In this document: positions 51,229 through 59,625 of the stretch, piece by piece
Layout: every line of letters starts with the position of its first letter
How positions within the stretch are numbered: the stretch's first letter is position 1
Origin: Spirochaetota bacterium
GTDB lineage: Bacteria > Spirochaetota > Spirochaetia > Treponematales > Rectinemataceae
Length of the DNA: 64,000 nt
Direction: 5' to 3'
NCBI GenBank assembly: GCA_029265255.1
Contig: JAJUJQ010000005.1
Location: 62,001-126,000 of the forward strand
The notes under the pieces: model-generated
The model's input: the letters and a program-made list of their open reading frames with translations, nothing else
Told to the model about the DNA's origin: nothing
Databases searched by the model: none
Made by a program: the position numbers and the translations under genes

Positions 51229-52263
51229 ATGAAGCGAACAATGTTCGTTGCGCTGGCGGTGGTTCTGCTCCTTGCGCCATCGACCGCATTCGGCCAGGTT
51301 GTGCTCAAGCTTGCGCACCTCAATCCCCAGCAGCCCTACGATGTGGCATCCGCCGCAATGGCCGCCGTGTTCAAGAGCGAGGTCGAAAGCAAGTCGAATG
51401 GCCAAATCAAAGTAGAGATCTATCCAAACGGCGTTCTCGGCAAAGAGGCCGAGACCCTCGTGCAGGTGAAATCTGGTGTCGTCCAGTCCTATATTTCATC
51501 ATCGGGTGGCATGGCTCAGTTTTATCCTCTGATTGATGTTACCAATATGCCATTCGCCTTCTCAAGCTATATTGTCGGATACAAGGTGTATGACGGTGAA
51601 TTCGGTCAAGCGCTGGCTGCGGATATCGAAAAGAAAGCAGGCTTCAAGGTCCTTGGCTTCGGTGAATCGGGCGGATTTTTTGCCATCACTAACTCTAAAA
51701 AACCGATCAAGACCCCTGCTGACTTAAAGGGCATCAAGCTGAGAACCATGGCGCTACCGCTGCATCAGGCGATCGTCAAGGCTTTGGGGGCATCTCCGAC
51801 CACTATCGCGTGGGCTGAGGTCTATACAAGCCTCCAGACAGGTGTAGTTGATGGACAGATGAACCCCATATCCATCATCGCCATGGCAAAGCTGCAGGAA
51901 GTGCAAAAGTACATCACGCTGACCAACCATCTCTATGCCCCGTATGTCTGGGTCATGAATCCGAAGTTCTACAGCGGCCTTTCCGAGGAACTCAGGAATG
52001 CTATTGACGATGCGGCTCGAACCGCTATTGTCGCCGGTCGCGGGCTTTCGAGGATTATCGATTCTACCGAGAAAGGACTTCCGGTCCTCGCAGAGAAGAT
52101 GCAGGTGTATGTGCCTACCAAGGCTGAGCTGAAGCAGTTCCGAGACGCCGCGGTTCCTGCGGCCCGCGAATTCATGCTCTCTCAGTACAAGGATGAAGGC
52201 AAGATGTGGGTCGACCGCTTCTTCGAAGCAATCGATAAGGCAGAGAAAGAGCTCGGATACTGA
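51229..52263 (+). CDS. dctP: TRAP transporter substrate-binding protein DctP
   Basis: Periplasmic receptor for an organic acid. Signal peptide MKRTMFVALAVVLLLAPSTA with cleavage near AFG; no lipobox. 344 residues; LKLAHLNPQQPYDVASAAMAA, FKSEVESKSNGQIKVEIYPNG, then LKGIKLRTMALPLHQAIVKALG (the carboxylate-binding Arg) and WAEVYTSLQTGVVDGQMNP. These are DctP family signatures. SD AGGAGG just before ATG. Followed by a stable stem-loop and the permease genes. The substrate class (C4-dicarboxylate, sugar acid, other) is not readable. Confidence 0.93.
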   Translation: MKRTMFVALAVVLLLAPSTAFGQVVLKLAHLNPQQPYDVASAAMAAVFKSEVESKSNGQIKVEIYPNGVLGKEAETLVQVKSGVVQSYISSSGGMAQFYPLIDVTNMPFAFSSYIVGYKVYDGEFGQALAADIEKKAGFKVLGFGESGGFFAITNSKKPIKTPADLKGIKLRTMALPLHQAIVKALGASPTTIAWAEVYTSLQTGVVDGQMNPISIIAMAKLQEVQKYITLTNHLYAPYVWVMNPKFYSGLSEELRNAIDDAARTAIVAGRGLSRIIDSTEKGLPVLAEKMQVYVPTKAELKQFRDAAVPAAREFMLSQYKDEGKMWVDRFFEAIDKAEKELGY

Positions 52264-52288
52264 GATTTTATCTGATAATGTATACGTA

Positions 52289-52318
52289 AATACCGTCCGG
52301 CCTACTCCGGACGGTATT
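52289..52318 (+). other. Intercistronic stem-loop between dctP and dctQ
   Basis: Perfect 12-bp stem AATACCGTCCGG / CCGGACGGTATT with a 6-base loop and no T run. Typical of a structure that protects the 3' end of the binding-protein message, giving more DctP than permease. Confidence 0.65.
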
Positions 52319-52353
52319 GTATAATCCATCCTGCTTGCGTGCGAGGAGCTTTC

Positions 52354-52893
52354 ATGACTGATGAACGTTCGGCATTGCAAATAGTTCGCCGTCTTTCCGA
52401 ATTCCTTGACAGAATTGTGAGTATGCTCTGTGCACTTATGTTCGGAGCTATGACGCTCGATGTCATTATTGGGGTCTTCTTCCGTTTTGTGCTGAGAAAT
52501 CCGCTCAACTTCACCGAGGAGCTTGCTCGCTATCTTATGATATGGGGTGCCAGCATTGCGATAAGCCTTGGCATCAGCGCAGGGGAACATGTAGGGCTGA
52601 CCGTTATCCTTGATTCCCTTAAGAATATCAAAGCGAAAAAATTCCTTTTGATAATTATTAACAGCTTGGTTCTGCTATTTCTCTTATTCATGCTGCTGTA
52701 TTCCTTATTGACTACCCTGGAAGCACGCAATCAGTTCAGTACAGGGCTTGGAATCACCATGGTTCTGCCAAAGCTCGCTATACCGGTGGCCATGCTTTTT
52801 TCAATAGTACAAATTGTGCTGGTTACCATCATGATTCTTGCCGATCAGGATGGGAAACTGAAAACATCGGCGAGCGGCTATATCGACATCTGA
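52354..52893 (+). CDS. dctQ: TRAP transporter small permease DctQ
   Basis: 179 residues from ATG 52354 (SD GGAG five bases upstream; the frame upstream to 52339 is a leader). Four predicted membrane helices (about 23-45, 60-78, 92-114, 138-160) and the motif FVLRNPLNFTEELARYLMIWGA, characteristic of DctQ. Works with DctM as the membrane part of the Na+-driven transporter. 10 bases before dctM. Confidence 0.93.
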   Translation: MTDERSALQIVRRLSEFLDRIVSMLCALMFGAMTLDVIIGVFFRFVLRNPLNFTEELARYLMIWGASIAISLGISAGEHVGLTVILDSLKNIKAKKFLLIIINSLVLLFLLFMLLYSLLTTLEARNQFSTGLGITMVLPKLAIPVAMLFSIVQIVLVTIMILADQDGKLKTSASGYIDI

Positions 52894-52903
52894 GGGGCGC
52901 TTC

Positions 52904-54193
52904 ATGATTGTGAGTATACTTGTGGTTTTTTTCGCGATGCTGGTGATCGGCGTGCCGATTGGTTTTACTTTGGGCATTGCGGGGGTCGTAGGTCTTCTTC
53001 TCATGGGCAGCGGAACCGGGCTGCTTTCCATGGCACCGCTCCAATACTTCACCGGGCTTGACATGTTTACGCTGATGGCCATGCCGTTCTTCATTCTGGC
53101 TGGAGAGTTGATGAACCGGGCGGGCATTACGCGCAGGCTGGTCCATTTCGCAAATGTACTCGTCGGTCACTGGCGAGGCGGTCTTGCGCATGCGAACATT
53201 CTGGCCTCTGTGTTCTTCGCGGGAATGACCGGCGCAGCGGTTTCCGATACCGCGGCAATCGGTACCATGCTCATCCCCGCCATGGTAGAGGATGGTTATG
53301 ATGTCGATTTTTCCGCAGCGGTGACTGCTTCCTCGTCGATCATTGGCCCCACAATTCCGCCATCGAACATGATGGTCATCTATGGTTCACTCATGAACGT
53401 GTCCATCGCCGGTCTTTTTGCGTCTGGCTTCATGCCAGGATTCGTGCTCGCGGGCCTGCTCATGATTATGTCCGCATATCTTTCGTTCAAGCGAGGTTAT
53501 CCCAAGGGGCCCAGAACAACGTTCAGGGAAAAGCTCATTGCAACAAAGGATGCGATTATTCCGCTTCTCATGCCTGTCATCATTTTGGGTGGTATTCTTT
53601 CAGGCATTTTTACTCCTACCGAGGCTGCCGCTATCGCCGTGCTTTATGCGCTCGTCATAGGATTTTTCGTGCTCAAATCGCTCACGTTCCGCGACCTTGC
53701 TCCCATGCTGGTAAAGACAGCTAGAGTGACAGGGGCAGTATTCCTCATCATCGGAACCGCCAGTATTCTGAGCTGGGTTCTGGCCATCAATCAGGTTCCG
53801 CAGGCAATCGCAGCGTTTCTGATCGCAACGACTCGTGATCCCAAGCTAGTTATGCTGCTGATACTCATTCTCATGCTGATTGTCGGCATGTTCATGGATA
53901 TCGCTGCTGCGCTTATCATTCTTGGCCCGATCCTTCATCCGATTGCGGTGAGCCTTGGTTACCAGCCGATCCATTTCGGTATTGTCATGGTACTATCGCT
54001 CAATATTGCGCTCATGACACCGCCAGTGGGCGCATGCCTGTTCGTCGCGTGTTCCATATCGAAAATCAGCCTTGCTAGATTGTCTAAGGCTATTTTCCCC
54101 TTTATCATCATGGAAGTAATCGCTCTTTTCATCGTTGCCTATATTCCGGAAATTTCGCTATTCCTGCCGAGAATGCTTGGGTTCGTGAAGTAG
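52904..54193 (+). CDS. dctM: TRAP transporter large permease DctM
   Basis: 429 residues and about 12 membrane helices. Motifs MPFFILAGELMNRAGITRRLV, GMTGAAVSDTAAIGTMLIPAM, SSSIIGPTIPPSNMMVIYG and MTPPVGACLFVA belong to the DctM/ion-transporter superfamily; the last is a conserved substrate/Na+ site region. Closes the dctPQM operon and is followed by a terminator. Confidence 0.95.
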   Translation: MIVSILVVFFAMLVIGVPIGFTLGIAGVVGLLLMGSGTGLLSMAPLQYFTGLDMFTLMAMPFFILAGELMNRAGITRRLVHFANVLVGHWRGGLAHANILASVFFAGMTGAAVSDTAAIGTMLIPAMVEDGYDVDFSAAVTASSSIIGPTIPPSNMMVIYGSLMNVSIAGLFASGFMPGFVLAGLLMIMSAYLSFKRGYPKGPRTTFREKLIATKDAIIPLLMPVIILGGILSGIFTPTEAAAIAVLYALVIGFFVLKSLTFRDLAPMLVKTARVTGAVFLIIGTASILSWVLAINQVPQAIAAFLIATTRDPKLVMLLILILMLIVGMFMDIAAALIILGPILHPIAVSLGYQPIHFGIVMVLSLNIALMTPPVGACLFVACSISKISLARLSKAIFPFIIMEVIALFIVAYIPEISLFLPRMLGFVK

Positions 54194-54212
54194 CAATAAG
54201 AGAGAAGCAAGA

Positions 54213-54245
54213 AAAGGCCGGCTGCCACACGCGCAGTCGGCCTTT
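54213..54245. terminator. Terminator between dctM and the D,D-carboxypeptidase gene
   Basis: 12-bp stem AAAGGCCGGCTG / CAGTCGGCCTTT with one G-T pair, loop about nine bases. Short T/A runs on both sides, so it probably serves both convergent genes. Confidence 0.75.
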
Positions 54246-54263
54246 GCTATTCAGAATGCTATG

Positions 54264-55511
54264 CTAGACGAGACCGAAAATATACGCAAAGAATCTCAAG
54301 ATTCCATCGATGAGCATACGGAAGAATCCGCCGCGCTTGATTGAATCGGCGGCAAGCACATCGACCGATGCATATTCCTTGCCGGCAACGGTATAGATGA
54401 TTCGCCCGACCTGCTGGCGAGAGAGCACTGGTGCCTTTATGGACCTGGGAATTTTCAGTTCGACAGACACGCTTGCAGCGAATTTGAGGGGAACGGTAAC
54501 CGCAGGTTCATACTCAGGGATGGGTGTAAGCTTTGTCTTTGTCCCAAACCAGACACGAATCGGCTTCAGAGGCTCCAGAGGCGGTCTCAACGTAGTAAAG
54601 TTCGCAAATGCCCAGTCGAGGAGTGCGCGGCTGTCTCTGGTACGCTGAATGCTTCCGTTCGCGACGGGGCTGCTTGACCCGCCGAGCAACACGAGGATGA
54701 ATCGCGTCCCATTACGCTCGGCGGTAGCGGCAATATTGTAACCGACTTCGATGATATAACCGGTTTTAAGGCCGTCAGCGCCATCATAATTGAAAATCAA
54801 GGGGTTCCGGTTGTATTGGATGATTGTTCCGTTCGGCCTATAGGTATCTGTTGCGTGCTCCTCGCGGGGGAATTTGATCGATTTGACAGAGTGGAGTTCT
54901 TTGAGCGCTTCTGGGTGCATCTGAATATAGAATCTGCAGAACTGGGCGAACTGCCGGGCAGTGACGAGATTCTTTTCGGAGAGGCCGCTTGGTTCATTGA
55001 AAGTCATCCGATCGAGCCCCATCTCCATGACCGCTTTGTTCATACGCTGCGCAAAGGCTTCGTTTGAGCCTGCCACGCGTCTGGCCAGCGCATAGGCGGC
55101 GTCGTTGCCGGACACCACGGCCGCGCCTAACATGAGATCGCGGATACTCACCTTCATTCCAGGCGCAAGGTACATCAGTGAAGAGCCATAGGGTATCTGA
55201 GGCGAGCAGTCTCGTGGATCTATCTCGATCATCTCGTCGAGGGAAAGCCTCCCAGCCTTGATTTCCTCCATGACGACATGTAATGTGACGAGCTTGGCAA
55301 GACTTGCTGGAGGCAGCGCGAGATCGGGATTTTTTTCGTAGAGCACAGCGCCGGTTGCGGCATCGATGAGAATAGCGGCACGCGCGTTGGGGGCGGGGGC
55401 AGCGGGAATAGAAATGCCGAATTGCGACAAATCTCCTATGGCGCTTTGGGCAGCCGAAAGTGACAATACTGCTGCCGCAAAGAATAGGGCCGCAGTCAGT
55501 GATTTTTTCAT
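54264..55511 (-). CDS. dacA: D-alanyl-D-alanine carboxypeptidase (PBP5/DacA family)
   Basis: Trims the terminal D-Ala from peptidoglycan. 415 residues with signal peptide (MKKSLTAALFFAAAVLSLSAAQS). Penicillin-binding motifs are all present: SxxK as SLAK (Ser70-Lys73), SxN as SGN (134-136) and KTG (249-251). After the catalytic domain comes the beta-rich PBP5 C-terminal domain and a terminal amphipathic/hydrophobic helix (ADSIKRGGFFRMLIDGILRFFAYIFGLV, in two parts), which anchors it to the inner membrane. 12 bases downstream of asnS on the same strand. Confidence 0.94.
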   Translation of the reverse strand: MKKSLTAALFFAAAVLSLSAAQSAIGDLSQFGISIPAAPAPNARAAILIDAATGAVLYEKNPDLALPPASLAKLVTLHVVMEEIKAGRLSLDEMIEIDPRDCSPQIPYGSSLMYLAPGMKVSIRDLMLGAAVVSGNDAAYALARRVAGSNEAFAQRMNKAVMEMGLDRMTFNEPSGLSEKNLVTARQFAQFCRFYIQMHPEALKELHSVKSIKFPREEHATDTYRPNGTIIQYNRNPLIFNYDGADGLKTGYIIEVGYNIAATAERNGTRFILVLLGGSSSPVANGSIQRTRDSRALLDWAFANFTTLRPPLEPLKPIRVWFGTKTKLTPIPEYEPAVTVPLKFAASVSVELKIPRSIKAPVLSRQQVGRIIYTVAGKEYASVDVLAADSIKRGGFFRMLIDGILRFFAYIFGLV

Positions 55512-55523
55512 CCGAATTGTTCC

Positions 55524-56924
55524 TTAATAGTCAGCCTGGCGAGGTGCTCGAGGGAAGGGAATGACATCACGGATGTTGGTCATGCCGGTCACGTACAGAA
55601 GAAGCCGTTCGAAGCCGAGTCCGAAGCCGGCATGCGGTACCGAACCGTATCTTCTTAGATCGAGGTACCAGGCATACGATTCCTTTGAGAGTCCAAGTTC
55701 GTCGAGACGTCGTTCCAACAGGTCGAGGCGCCATTCACGTTCCGATCCACCGATGATCTCTCCAAACCGGGGTACCAGCACATCCATGGCAGCGACAGTC
55801 TTTCCGTCATCATTCTGCTTCATATAGAAAGCCTTTATCTCCTTTGGGTAATCGGTCACCACGACTGGCCCCCCGGCCACCTTCTCTGTCAGGAACTTTT
55901 CGTGCTCGCTCTGCAGATCGCATCCCCAGTAAGGCTTGAACTCGAACTCGACATCAGAAGCTTCCAGCTCTCGCACCGCATCGGTATAGGTCATGTGGGT
56001 AAAGGGGCTGCTGACCACTCTTTCAAGAGACTCCTTAAGCCCTGGCTGGATGCGCTTGTCAAAGAAGTCGATATCCTCCGCGCACTCTGTCAACGCTACG
56101 TTCACCAGGTACTGGATAAATTCTGTCGCAAGCGCAATATTGTCCTTGAGATTGGCGAAAGCCATCTCCGGCTCGATCATCCAGAACTCAGCGAGATGTC
56201 TTGTTGTGTTCGAGTTCTCGGCGCGGAAGGTGGGGCCAAACGTATAGACCCGCGAGAGGGCATGGCAGTATGTTTCCACATTCAGCTGCCCAGAGACGGT
56301 CAGATACGCCTTTTTCCCGAAAAAATCCTTATCGTAATCGACGGGACCGCCGGATTTAGCCAGCGCTTCCAGATCCAGGGTCGTCACCTGGAACATCGCG
56401 CCGGCACCTTCGCAATCGCTGGCAGTGATGATGGGTGTGTGGACATAGTAAAAGCCACGCTCCTGAAAAAACTGGTGAATCGCGAATGCCATGCGATTCC
56501 GCACGCGCGCTACGGCACCGAAGGTGTTCGTGCGGACCCTGAGGTGCGCGAGCTCACGAAGGAACTCGAGACTATGAGCCTTTTTTTGGAGCGGGTAGCT
56601 ATCTGCGGGAGCCTCGCCTGTTATTGTTATCGAAGCTATTTGCACTTCAGCTTTCTGCCCTTTGGCTGGTGATGGGACGAGGCGTCCTTCAATCTGGACT
56701 GAAGCCCCAGTAGAAATCTTCGCCAGATTGGCGCGTATCTGCGCGTCTTCGAGGAGGTTCGTTTCCACTACACACTGGATGTTGGAAAGACAGGAACCAT
56801 CGTTTATTTCGAGGAAAGCGGCAGCCTTTGTCTCGCGCTTGGTTCGGACCCATCCTCGTACGACAACGGGATGACCATCTGGCTCGGTTTCCAGAAGCTG
56901 GCGAATTGTAGGAAGGAGTGTCAT
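55524..56924 (-). CDS. asnS: Asparaginyl-tRNA synthetase
   Basis: Class II synthetase charging tRNA-Asn. From ATG 56924 (GGAG seven bases upstream; an upstream frame to 56978 is rejected) it has 466 residues, as in E. coli. OB-fold anticodon domain (VVVRGWVRTKRETKAAAF), motif 2 (TFRAENSNTTRHLAEFWMIEPE) and motif 3 (GFGLGFERLLLYVTGM), ending IRDVIPFPRAPRQADY. Direct tRNA-Asn charging means the transamidation path is not needed for Asn. Upstream of dacA. Confidence 0.96.
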   Translation of the reverse strand: MTLLPTIRQLLETEPDGHPVVVRGWVRTKRETKAAAFLEINDGSCLSNIQCVVETNLLEDAQIRANLAKISTGASVQIEGRLVPSPAKGQKAEVQIASITITGEAPADSYPLQKKAHSLEFLRELAHLRVRTNTFGAVARVRNRMAFAIHQFFQERGFYYVHTPIITASDCEGAGAMFQVTTLDLEALAKSGGPVDYDKDFFGKKAYLTVSGQLNVETYCHALSRVYTFGPTFRAENSNTTRHLAEFWMIEPEMAFANLKDNIALATEFIQYLVNVALTECAEDIDFFDKRIQPGLKESLERVVSSPFTHMTYTDAVRELEASDVEFEFKPYWGCDLQSEHEKFLTEKVAGGPVVVTDYPKEIKAFYMKQNDDGKTVAAMDVLVPRFGEIIGGSEREWRLDLLERRLDELGLSKESYAWYLDLRRYGSVPHAGFGLGFERLLLYVTGMTNIRDVIPFPRAPRQADY

Positions 56925-57067
56925 GCACGTCTCCATGAAATGAGGGGGAACGGCTTTCCGCCATTCCCCAAATTGCATATACTTCTTTTAGCACGATACG
57001 GCTGTCGTGGTCAAATCCCGCAGGGGCTGCCATCTGGCTCTCTGCGTAGAAAGAGCGGAGCGAGCGC

Positions 57068-57559
57068 GTGAGGTACAGTCTTTCGACCGCCTATATACTA
57101 TGGTTTCTCTCAGGATTCGGGGCTCTTGGCTTTCATCGCTTCTATCTCGGGAAGACCGGTACCGGGCTTCTGTGGCTCATCACCGGAGGGCTCGGAGGGA
57201 TTGGTGGAATTTATGATCTCGTGACTCTGCCTTCTCAGGTACGTGAGGCGAATCTTGCGCATGCCGCCAGGGAAGCGCTTGGGTTTGATGCCGCGTATGA
57301 AGCGGATACCGGATTTATCCCGAGAATCAAAACAAAGGAAACGCCGGAACGTGTGATATTGAGGCATGCAAAAGCCAACAATGGTATGGTGACGGCAGGA
57401 GAAGTGGCCATCGAGGCGGATATTCCGCTTGAAGAAGCGCAGAAACAGCTCGACAGTCTCGCGAAAAAGGGCATAGCGCAGATACGCGTCCGGAGTTCCG
57501 GTGTGCTTGTGTATTTTTTCCCTGAATTTTCAAAGGAAGATGCGGACTTCATCGATTGA
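57068..57559 (+). CDS. TM2-domain protein with C-terminal winged-helix-like domain
   Basis: 163 residues, GTG start with SD GGAG eight bases upstream. Residues 5-52 are a TM2 domain: two membrane helices with the loop GFHRFYLGKTGTGLLWLITGG and the acidic GGIYDLV end. Residues 90-160 (PERVILRHAKANNGMVTAGEVAIEADIPLEEAQKQLDSLAKKGI) read like a winged helix that would sit in the cytoplasm. The pairing of a membrane anchor with a possible DNA- or protein-binding wing is known in spirochaetal and other TM2 proteins, but function is unknown. Confidence 0.8.
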   Translation: MRYSLSTAYILWFLSGFGALGFHRFYLGKTGTGLLWLITGGLGGIGGIYDLVTLPSQVREANLAHAAREALGFDAAYEADTGFIPRIKTKETPERVILRHAKANNGMVTAGEVAIEADIPLEEAQKQLDSLAKKGIAQIRVRSSGVLVYFFPEFSKEDADFID

Positions 57560-57593
57560 GGATGCGCGGAGGCGCTCGTGCTCCGTGTGGTAA

Positions 57594-58583
57594 TCAAAGC
57601 CCGCGGCGGTCGATAAGCGCGATATCGCGCAGGCCCCCCGAGATATGGGGGAGGAAATCCCTTGAAGAACCTGAATTCCATGCGGCAAGGATCCTGGAAC
57701 CTGCGTAGCGATAGGCTTCTAGCGCGGTAAGGATCTTATCGCCGTCCGTGTCACCTTTCATGAAACCATTCTCGATGAGCGCTGAATCCAGCAGGTACCT
57801 GGTAAAAACTCCATGGCCTATGCTGTCCGATAATTCCTCCCATGATTCCTCGTCCCAGCCCGCTGCGGAGATCACGAGAGGGGCTGCGGAGATGCCAGAA
57901 GAACCTGAGCGAACGGCAAAATTCCTTTCAAGGAGCGTGAGTGACTGAAGAAACATCTCCAGTGCCGATTCGCGGCTCTTAAGAATAGTATTCTTCTGAT
58001 AATCACCAGGCACGGCGTCCAATGATTCGCCAGCATCGACAAATCCTCCTGAATAGCACGCATCCAGAACTACGATCTTGTTGGCGGCAGGTGCCGAATC
58101 GAGCCACTCGGCAAGTTCACTGGAGGAAATTCTCGAGTCTGGGTTCGCAGAGCTGTAATCGCTAGGGATGATGAATGCCTGCTCGGGTTCAAGCCCCCCA
58201 TCTCCGTGGCCGGAGTAATAGAAGAACAAGGTGTTGGTATCCGCTGGAACGTTTTGTATCGCGTTTTGCAGCGCACTTTTCGTTGCGAATCGATTTGTCG
58301 ACTCATTGGCGGCTGCGGTGATTTTTTTTATGCGCGCCGGATTCCACCCTCCGTCAATGAGCATCTGCTCGACCGAATCGGCATCAGAAACACAATATTG
58401 AAGATCGTTGCTGAGGTATATGTAATCATTGATCCCCACGATTATGGCGTATCTCTTTTCACTAAATATCATTGTGTCCGTTTGGAAAAACTGGCATCCA
58501 GCCAGCAGAAGTACAAGAAGCATGCTTGCGCTCAGAAATCGCGCGCGGCGTCCCGGAACGGAAGGCCTATGCTCAGAATACAT
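57594..58583 (-). CDS. Caspase-like (peptidase C14) lipoprotein
   Basis: 329 residues. N-terminal basic region, then helix SMLLVLLLAGC with lipobox Cys30, so the protease domain lies outside the cytoplasm on a lipid anchor. Caspase-hemoglobinase fold: RYAIIVGINDYIY strand, FYYSGHGDGG with catalytic His126, and VVLDACYSGGF with catalytic Cys176; AEWLDSAPAANK between them. The rest (to 329) holds GDTDGDKILTALEAY, an EF-hand-like Asp-rich loop that may bind calcium, as in metacaspases that need Ca. SD AGGAG six bases before ATG. Its start overlaps the barrel gene by 11 bases. Target unknown. Confidence 0.85.
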   Translation of the reverse strand: MYSEHRPSVPGRRARFLSASMLLVLLLAGCQFFQTDTMIFSEKRYAIIVGINDYIYLSNDLQYCVSDADSVEQMLIDGGWNPARIKKITAAANESTNRFATKSALQNAIQNVPADTNTLFFYYSGHGDGGLEPEQAFIIPSDYSSANPDSRISSSELAEWLDSAPAANKIVVLDACYSGGFVDAGESLDAVPGDYQKNTILKSRESALEMFLQSLTLLERNFAVRSGSSGISAAPLVISAAGWDEESWEELSDSIGHGVFTRYLLDSALIENGFMKGDTDGDKILTALEAYRYAGSRILAAWNSGSSRDFLPHISGGLRDIALIDRRGL

Positions 58584-59202
58584 ATCGCACTCCTATGCCG
58601 AACCCGGCGAGCACACTCGTACCATCCGCTCGCGCGCAGTACTCGATGGGCAGTTCCATAGTTAAGGATATATGTTCCTGCATGTCAATTTCCCATGTCA
58701 GACGCGCCCACGCTCCCCAGTACGCCGAATACAGCGAGGTTCCGGTAGAATTGGAAAAACTGACTGAGGGACCCGCCGAGATCATCGTTCGGTGTACCGG
58801 CCTCTTCAGCAAAGCCTTGCAAGCGAACCCAATGCCCATAAAAGGACCCATCGACAAGGCGTTCCACGCGCGGTACCGCGAGCCATCAGCAAGCCATGAG
58901 GAAGCTTGAATATCCGCATATTGCAGAGAAAAACCAGCAGACCACAGCCTTTGAATGACTGGAAATGAGGTCTGAATGCTCCGCTTTCGGTTTTCCGAGC
59001 TCCATCGGTAGTCGAAGCCGATGGCGTAGCCGGTATGAGAGCCTGATTCGAACCCATCAATCCAGGTGACCGCCCTCAGAGGGAAAAAAGCCGCGCGTAC
59101 GGAAGAGTCCGCGCGTGCCTCGGCCAGGGGACTCAGAAGTAGGATAGACAATAGAAGTATGAAACGTCGTATCCTCTTGGCCTTGCCTGAAACCAGCTGC
59201 AT
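58573..59202 (-). CDS. Outer-membrane beta-barrel-like protein
   Basis: 209 residues. Signal peptide (RFILLLSILLLSPLAEARA) then alternating strands (SHTGYAIGFDYRWSS, SLTMELPIEYC) and a C-terminal aromatic end GIGVRYVF, the typical signal for insertion by the BAM complex. About eight strands are expected from length. The ATG has no SD; a TACAAT box ends four bases upstream (59212-59207 on the minus strand), so a leaderless message is likely. Its stop overlaps the caspase-like gene, so both are made together. Confidence 0.72.
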   Translation of the reverse strand: MQLVSGKAKRIRRFILLLSILLLSPLAEARADSSVRAAFFPLRAVTWIDGFESGSHTGYAIGFDYRWSSENRKRSIQTSFPVIQRLWSAGFSLQYADIQASSWLADGSRYRAWNALSMGPFMGIGFACKALLKRPVHRTMISAGPSVSFSNSTGTSLYSAYWGAWARLTWEIDMQEHISLTMELPIEYCARADGTSVLAGFGIGVRYVF

Positions 59203-59206
59203 AATT

Positions 59207-59212
59207 ATTGTA
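59207..59212 (-). promoter_or_regulatory. -10 box directly upstream of the barrel/caspase unit
   Basis: TACAAT (5/6) on the minus strand, four bases before ATG 59202; possible weak TTGTGC -35 with an 18-base spacer. Predicts transcription starting at or next to the start codon. Confidence 0.5.
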
Positions 59213-59259
59213 GAATATATCTTCTTCTCAGCACAAAGTCATTACAGGCGGTATGTGAT

Positions 59260-59625
59260 ATGAGCAAACACGGGATAAGGCTGCACGTACTCATCATGGT
59301 CGCACTGCTCATGGCTGCATGCGCACCTCGCATTCGTCTGCCTGAAGATCCCGGCGTTGGCAGCGCTGCCCGTTATCTTGTTGTTCGCGTTCCCTATTGC
59401 CCACTCAAAGCCGAGCCCGACGCAGCATCCGCGGACAGAGGACTTTTGCGGCGGGGTGAAGTACGAAAAATCATCGAGAGCAGATTTGGTGTTCATGAGA
59501 ACGAAGCCAGAGCACTATGGTTCCGCATTGAAGAACATGGTATCGCTGGCTGGATTCCCATATCCGAAGTAGAAGTGTATCAAACACTCCGTCAGGCACT
59601 GGCCGCGGCAGGCAGGATGCAATGA
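59260..59625 (+). CDS. Small lipoprotein with SH3-like domain
   Basis: 121 residues, signal peptide with lipobox MAAC (Cys21). Residues 38-105 look like a bacterial SH3 domain: ARYLVVRVPYCPLKAEPD, RRGEVRKIIES, ALWFRIEEHGIAGWIPISEVE. Such domains bind peptidoglycan or proteins. Divergent from the barrel/caspase unit (57 bases) and overlapping the DUF445 gene by four bases. Role unknown. Confidence 0.72.
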   Translation: MSKHGIRLHVLIMVALLMAACAPRIRLPEDPGVGSAARYLVVRVPYCPLKAEPDAASADRGLLRRGEVRKIIESRFGVHENEARALWFRIEEHGIAGWIPISEVEVYQTLRQALAAAGRMQ

